DNA of 57,498 bases, taken from assembly GCA_014825775.1 (NCBI GenBank), contig MVAQ01000134.1:1-57498 (forward strand). Direction: 5' to 3'. The stretch comes from Krasilnikovozyma curviuscula (taxonomy: Eukaryota; Basidiomycota; Tremellomycetes; Cystofilobasidiales; Mrakiaceae). Shown in pieces: positions 52,303 through 57,498 of the stretch. Below the pieces are notes generated by a model. The model was not told where the DNA came from, searched no databases, and was given only the letters and a program-made list of their open reading frames with translations. A program made the translations under genes and the position numbers. How positions within the stretch are numbered: the first letter of the stretch is position 1; each line of letters opens with the position of its first letter.

Positions 52303-52418
52303 CACAGCAACTGAAAAAAAAATGTGGAAATGTTGAGCAAGGTACCAGTCAAACTGGGGAGTCGTGTGTCGGCTCAGTCCGCGCAGAGATCAGAGAGGCG
52401 ACGAACCAGCAAAGCAAA
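52303..52418. promoter_or_regulatory. DUF829/M24 peptidase divergent promoter
   Basis: 116 bp between divergent start codons, the tightest divergent pair here. Any promoter elements and 5' UTRs must overlap. Confidence 0.5.
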
Positions 52419-54325
52419 ATGAAAGTGTTGTCTTCATCCTCCGTGCTGCTGGGGTTCTTCCTCTCCTTGGTCTCCGTGTCTTGTAAGGGAGATCAACCTG
52501 ATGAACCTGCCCAGTACAGACACCTGCCCCCACTCAAGGTGCAGGCTCAAATGCAGGACGACTGGAGAGATCAGGTAATGGGTTGAGCTTTTGCTGAACT
52601 GACACAGGAAACACCTGTAGCTGACTCTGTGATCTACTACAGCGTCTTACGATGATCCCAAAGATGCTTCAGAAGTAGTCAGTCCGTCCTTTCCCATTTA
52701 TACGACTTTTCCTAATGCTCCCACATGGCTCCCCGTTTGACGCTCTAGTAACACCTCAGCATGGCTCATGCCCTTCCTGGAATATTCCGAAGACACAGTC
52801 TTCTGGTCTCTCAAGAGTGCAACGCAGTTCAGCGGGAGGAGGAGGACCATCTATCTCTTTCACCAAAACACGACCGCATTGACCAAGAACGATGTCGGCG
52901 AGGGACAAATCCTTGCTGGTGGTGCAGGCGTCGTGTGGGTTGATAATAGAGAGGATCTTGTTTATAGCTGGGTCAAGAAGGCGCTTGAGAAGTTGGAGGT
53001 TGAATCGATGTTGGTATTGTCAGACTGCCGCTACTCTGCTTCCGTTTTACTGAGTTCCTTCTTCTTCTTTACTCCACTAGTGCCCTTAATATATCCCCAA
53101 CGGAGAAGTTTGCAGACGGCTTACATGCTGGCGAGCGAGAGACACTCACCCGTCACCTCTCCTCCTTCTCGTCAAAGCTCACCTCCATCGAGATGCTGCC
53201 GATCGAGTTCATCGCTACCCGATTGCCTCTTCTGCCAGGTAGGAAAGATACATCTCAGTTGAAGATTTACAGGCAAATGATGGAGATGGTATGGGCGATG
53301 ATTGAGGAGGGATTCAGCGACAGGTTCGTTGAGACCGGCGTCACTACGACGGTCGACGTCGAGTGGTTCTTCAGGAACAAGATGGAGGAGGTGAGAGTGA
53401 TCTCTACCATGGTTCCCCTTACATCTTCAAGCTGACTGATGAAGCCCGTTTAACAAAAGATGCACGTCTCAACCTGGTTCCACCCGTCTGTCTCGCTCTT
53501 CCGCGCGACCTACTCCAGTAACCCAGACCAGCAATTCCCGTCTCCAGACCCTTCCTCGCCCTCAGGTGGATTAGTGATTCAGCCAGGTGATATGCTTCAC
53601 GTGGACATCGGCATTTTCGCCATGGGGCTCGCGACGGATACACAACACCTCGCATACGTATTAAAGCCGGACGAAGTCGACGCGCCTGAGAGTCTCAAGA
53701 AGGGGCTGAGGAGCGCAAATCGAATGCAAGATCTACTGAAAGAGACGATGAGTGTGGGGAAGACAGGCGATGAGGTACTGAGGGAGACGAGGGGAAAGAT
53801 GGCAGCTGAGGGGATTAAAGGGTTGGTTTACAGCCATCCGATTGGTGATTGGGGCCATAGTGCCGGTACTGTCATTGGTGTGTTCTTATTAGATTCTACT
53901 AAACTGATATTTGCTAGGTTTTGCTCACGATGGGTTTTCTTCTGCGGCTATTTGATCTTCGCTTCCTCTTTGATTGTGGACGAACGCAGGCATGACCAAT
54001 TTGCAGGAGGGCGTTCCACACACGGGAGCATTCCCTATGCTCACTGATTCTTGCTACAGCATCGAGCTCTCTGCAGAAGGCTGGGTCGATGAATGGAAGT
54101 GAGTGCCTCTTCTCATCTCCTATTCCTCATCTCCGTCACTGATAGAAGTCTACACTCCTCCTTTTCTGAAGTAAAACTCAAAACTTCTTTCAAGAAGAGG
54201 ATGTCTGCTATTCATCCTACACGGGAGGATGGGAGTGGGTGCGAGGCAGGCAGGAGAAGTTCTGGCTCGTTAAGCCGACGACGTCGAAGGCGACTGTGGA
54301 AGGCGCGATGGTCATTCAAGGTTAA
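52419..54325 (+). CDS. secreted M24-family metallopeptidase (Xaa-Pro aminopeptidase-like)
   Basis: MKVLSSSSVLLGFFLSLVSV is a good signal peptide, so the protein probably enters the secretory pathway. The N-terminal creatinase-like half has SAWLMPFLEYSEDTVFWSL and GAGVVWVDNREDL. The M24 domain has WFHPSVSLFRATY, metal-ligand Asp residues in HVDIGIFAMGLATDTQH, the His block YSHPIGDWGHSAGT, a Glu in SCYSIELSAEG, and YTGGWEWVRGRQEKFWLV near the end. Substrate specificity is not predictable; the family includes proline-aminopeptidases. The simplest end is TAA at 54323-54325 (VIQG). Splicing from GTTAAA to 54354 would instead end VIQD at 54357-54359. About seven exons. Confidence 0.8.
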
Positions 54326-54526
54326 AGTAAATGAAATCATTTTGATAACCACAGACTGACGTGCGATGCAGAAGTTCCGCTTACTAGTTCTAAAACAGCG
54401 ATGTACAACGGGACAGGAGGAGACGAGTACAGATTAAAGAAGGCTATAATACCCACAAAATTGAGAAGGCCATGGAATATGAAAGCAAACAGGCGTAGAA
54501 AGATAGAACACTGTAGTATATTAAAC

Positions 54527-56271
54527 TCATGCAACTGGAACACCGACTTGATCTGCCGTCTCTGCACCTCCTCCGAGTTTGAGGGACGCCAAGCTGTCCT
54601 GGACAGGGTCGACGGCGAGGCTGTTGATTTTGTCTGGGATATCGATCGCTCCACTGCCAGCGGGGACAAAGACTGCAGCAGGTGTAGTCGCGGTGATGGT
54701 TGTGGCCTTCGCTGGTGCTTCCTCGACCAACGTCTTCCCATCCTCCGACTCCCTCTTGAATTCCGTAGTTAGCTTCGTCGATGAGTCCACTGCCCCACTT
54801 CTGAGCTTCCCATGGAGCGAGCCCTTGATGACAGTCTTGCCGTCCTCGAACCTCAAGCTGCCCCGGATCCATTCACCGCCGACGGCGTCGAGCGCCTCCT
54901 TCGACAGGTTCGGGTCGTCGCCGTACGTCCAGTCTAAGTTGCCGCCGTACTCCCTCGGGATTGACTCAATGGGCATAAATCCTTCCAGCGTAGGCAGTAC
55001 GTCTCGGGAAGAGAGGATGAAGATCTTATCGACCGTGCCCTGGTCGAACCACTTCTTAACCCAGCCCCAAACGGTAGGGAAGAACGAAGGCGCGCCCAGC
55101 ACAAACACGCGCCCGATCGTCTCTGGGAAATTGGCCGTTGCGACGGAGGAGGCTGTTTGGAGATGGGAACGGAGGGACCAGAACTTGGACAGACCAACAC
55201 CAGAGATATCGATGATGCTGTTTGTTGACGTGATTGGCGTTTCTGGGAATGGTCGAAGATACCGTGAGGGGTCTTCTTTTTCTGGAGTCGAGTCGGAGGG
55301 TGTGGATGGGAGGCCAAGAGAGGAGGCGAATGGCAGTGAGAAGGAAGTCATCGCGGTGGTGAAGACTGGGGCGGACGAGAGCGGGGATCAGGACGAGGAA
55401 AGGTTCGGAGCGAAGCAACGGAGAGGACGAGTGCTTACCAGCGATAAGACGACGAGACTCCTCATCAGATGGGACAATCTTGTGCATAATATCACTTGAA
55501 AGAGCCGAGATCTTGTATACGTAGACAGGGATGCCGCGCTGAACAAATATGCAAACCGCGGGGAAGGACGTAAACAAATGACGTCGGAAAACAGGGCGGT
55601 AGCAAGACTGACTCGATCAAATCTTCCAGTCCACATAGGATACACTCTCCGAGCTTCTTCGTACACGTCGGCATCGAACGAGTCATATGTTGCATGGATA
55701 TCGGTCTCTTCTTCCCATTTCAAGAACGCTTCATACTGCTCTTGGGCAGCAGCCACATCAAACTTCCTAGCACGCAGGAAACGACTAGATGACCAGTTCA
55801 GGAAGAGAAGAGCGAAGCGTGTCAGTTCGGGGCAAAATTGCTTAAAAATCCCGTCCCTTTCACTGACGTCGGCCAAGCAAGTGAAAACTTTGGGATTTCG
55901 GATACACGATCAGGCTCCAAAGTGAATGGGCATGGGACTCACACTAGCGTGGCATCCTCCCAATCCTGAGGATAAACCGCTTTGCCTTTCACTCTACTTC
56001 TGAGGTCATCCAAAGCGTTCTGTTGCTCTTCCGAAAGATGACCCAGCGTTGCGGGCAGAGGCTGGCTCAAGTCCTCGACCGGCCTGTCTGAGTGGTGGGA
56101 GTGATGGCCGTGATCATCGTGGTGGGACTGGGAGTCTGATGCGCCAGATCGAATGGATGACGAGCGAGAGACTGAACGAGCTTTGGCAGGCGCCTTTGGA
56201 GTCGCAGGCTGGTCGGGTGCAACGTCGCCTTTCTTCGACGAAGCGTTTGACGACCTTCGAGAACCAAACAT
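54527..56271 (-). CDS. SEC14-type (CRAL-TRIO) phosphatidylinositol transfer protein
   Basis: Starts MFGSRRSSNASSKKGD with a disordered Ser/His-rich N-terminus (SHHDDHGHHSHHSDRP). The CRAL-TRIO N region has LSEEQQNALDDLRSRV and SRFLRARKFDVAAAQEQY. The lipid-binding lobe has DVYEEARRVYPMWTGRFDR, RGIPVYVYKISAL, NSIIDISGVGLSKFWSLRSH, NFPETIGRVFVLGAPSFFP, VWGWVKKWFDQGTVDKIFIL, IPREYGGNLDWTYGDDP. The last 110 residues are a low-complexity tail ending QVGVPVA. It is predicted to exchange phosphatidylinositol and phosphatidylcholine at Golgi or plasma membrane. About five exons. Confidence 0.88.
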
Positions 56272-56633
56272 AGTTTTAGAGGGAGTGAAGCAAGAGGGAA
56301 TAGAGGAATGGGGGTGAGAGAAAAGGGAAGACGAGGTTGCGATTGGGGTCTACTTTTTGTAGGGCCACCTTACCTAACTTTGTCTTGCCCTTACGGCATC
56401 CAGCGCGCGTGGCGAGCCCATGTCCTTTCCCCGAGCGGTCAAGGGTGCGGGCTCGCCACTGCCCTTGCTGATGACGATGCTCCCACGACAGTTTGGAAGC
56501 TGCTGACAGTGAGATGAGCCGAAGTACTCGACTGTCATCGCGTCGCAGGACCGAACAGCGTGCGACAACAACTGGTAGCCGGTAGCCGCGGAGGCAGAAG
56601 CATACCGAGCGCACAGCAGTATTTGGTCTGAAT

Positions 56634-56636
<3 letters not shown>

Positions 56637-56678
<42 letters not shown>
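56637..56678. repeat. (AG)21 microsatellite
   Basis: 42 bases of uninterrupted AG repeats, in the region upstream of the SEC14-type gene, about 365 bases before its start codon. On the gene's strand it is (CT)21, so it could also act as a pyrimidine-rich promoter tract. Confidence 0.97.
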
Positions 56679-56682
<4 letters not shown>

Positions 56683-57498
56683 TTCAGTAAGCTATTGAGA
56701 GTCCTAGTAGAATCCATCTTTGTCAACGCGCACATGTCGCACGGTTCGTGTGAGCCAATTTGTCATCAGGCTCACGCCTGTGACAGGAGTCTCTCAAATC
56801 TCATAGGAAGTGCGAAGTGCGGATAATGTAGGGAGGAGAGATTACGACGGAAGAAGTCTAATGGTTCCTGAAGATGTGTGGTCGATCTTCAAAGTAGCGA
56901 CGCTGGCTTTTGCTTACGTTCTCCATCTAAGAACCTCTTCCTCTCTACTGGAGAGGTCAGTAATAAACGTAGAGCTGGAAGATTAAAAAGTTTGAAAATA
57001 ACGTGTTCGTTTTCTCGCCTGGGACAGAAATTAGTTGGAAAGTTGCAGCTGCTTTTGACATCCAGCAAAATGAACAATCAGAGCGATGGTTTGTACACAA
57101 TTGACCAGGAAGGTTTGGTGGATCTTGCCCGACTTTCTGGGGGTATTCTTGCTATCATTAATGTACCCATTTGACATCTCTCTGTCGTCTATGAGGGTTC
57201 GTAGAGGGGTACCACCACTGGATAAAACTCAAGAAATCGTCACTCACAGTAATCATCTGTATAAACTAAACGTTAGCGTGTTGGAGCGAGTCTAACAGGG
57301 TCCTGCCACGATGGAGCGACAGGACTTTGTGTGAGAAATTCTAACTCGATAACACTGCGCCTGGTGATGACTGATGAAAACTGAAACTCGAGGTGTTGAT
57401 AGGTAAGGGCGAGAGGCAGGCAGGTTTGTTTACTACTCTGCGTTGCTTTCCTCCACCTGTAGATAGTTTGAAGCAAAGCAGAATGACAATAAATAAAC
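56679..57498. other. right-end region, no gene recognised
   Basis: About 820 bases. A 98-codon plus-strand frame at 56878-57174 and shorter minus-strand frames are present, without domains or convincing splice structure. The end may hold the promoter or 3' region of a gene beyond the window. Confidence 0.35.

Noticed and set aside
54579..55499. 306-codon plus-strand frame opposite the SEC14-type gene
   Set aside because: Antisense shadow of a confident CRAL-TRIO gene; no motifs of its own.

Overview
The window is nuclear DNA of an intron-dense fungus. Almost every gene is cut by several 40-100 nt GT-AG introns, many with CTAAC/CTGAC-like branch sites. The gene content includes a fungal elongation factor 3, a single-chain urease, an APSES/KilA-N cell-cycle regulator, a CysA-type serine O-acetyltransferase and a cap methyltransferase with a very long disordered N-terminus. 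Together these point to a basidiomycete, most likely a tremellomycete yeast related to Cryptococcus or Kwoniella. That placement is inference from gene style; no marker gene was compared. I saw no rRNA, tRNA or CRISPR locus and no intact transposon.

Layout, left to right. 1-96: tail of a gene entering from the left. 365-13052, minus strand: SLC41 magnesium transporter, ABD1 cap methyltransferase, Ypt6/Rab6 GTPase, USP7/Ubp15 deubiquitinase, with an unassigned exon cluster just upstream (about 13.2-13.7 kb). 14346-19555: two compact divergent pairs, ARL2 < > SEC66 and SYF2 < > ARPC4. 19931-25851, plus: glucosidase II beta and the serine O-acetyltransferase. 26270-28374, minus: a spartin/senescence-domain protein. 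28.8-29.5 kb: a decayed DCN1-like neddylation cofactor. 30067-37682, plus: EF-3, then an Mbs1/Swi6-like factor. 38301-39852, minus: an AT-hook protein divergent from URE1 (40133-43650). 43941-46384, plus: a modular NGS-repeat protein and SF3B6. 46854-52302, minus: SF3A3, an F-box protein and a TMEM53/DUF829 protein. 52419-54325, plus: a secreted M24 peptidase. 54527-56271, minus: a SEC14-type lipid-transfer protein. The last 1.2 kb shows only an (AG)21 microsatellite.

Most genes are housekeeping: splicing (SYF2, SF3B6, SF3A3), mRNA capping, translation (EF-3), ER import and folding (SEC66, glucosidase II beta), small GTPases, actin branching, sulfur assimilation and urea use. Three splicing genes in one window looks like coincidence rather than an operon, since they are on different strands and in different neighbourhoods.

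The most unusual structure is a 370-bp direct repeat. The last codons, last intron, 3' UTR and downstream flank of EF-3 (33611-33982) reappear about 98-99% identical at 37893-38262. The two copies bracket the Mbs1-like gene, and the second copy lies antisense to the 3' end of the AT-hook gene. Other points of note are the DCN1 relic, a 6-nt microexon in YPT6, a 13-nt microexon in the KilA-N domain, first or last coding exons of only 3-9 nt in three genes, and an NGS-repeat protein whose introns share one phase.
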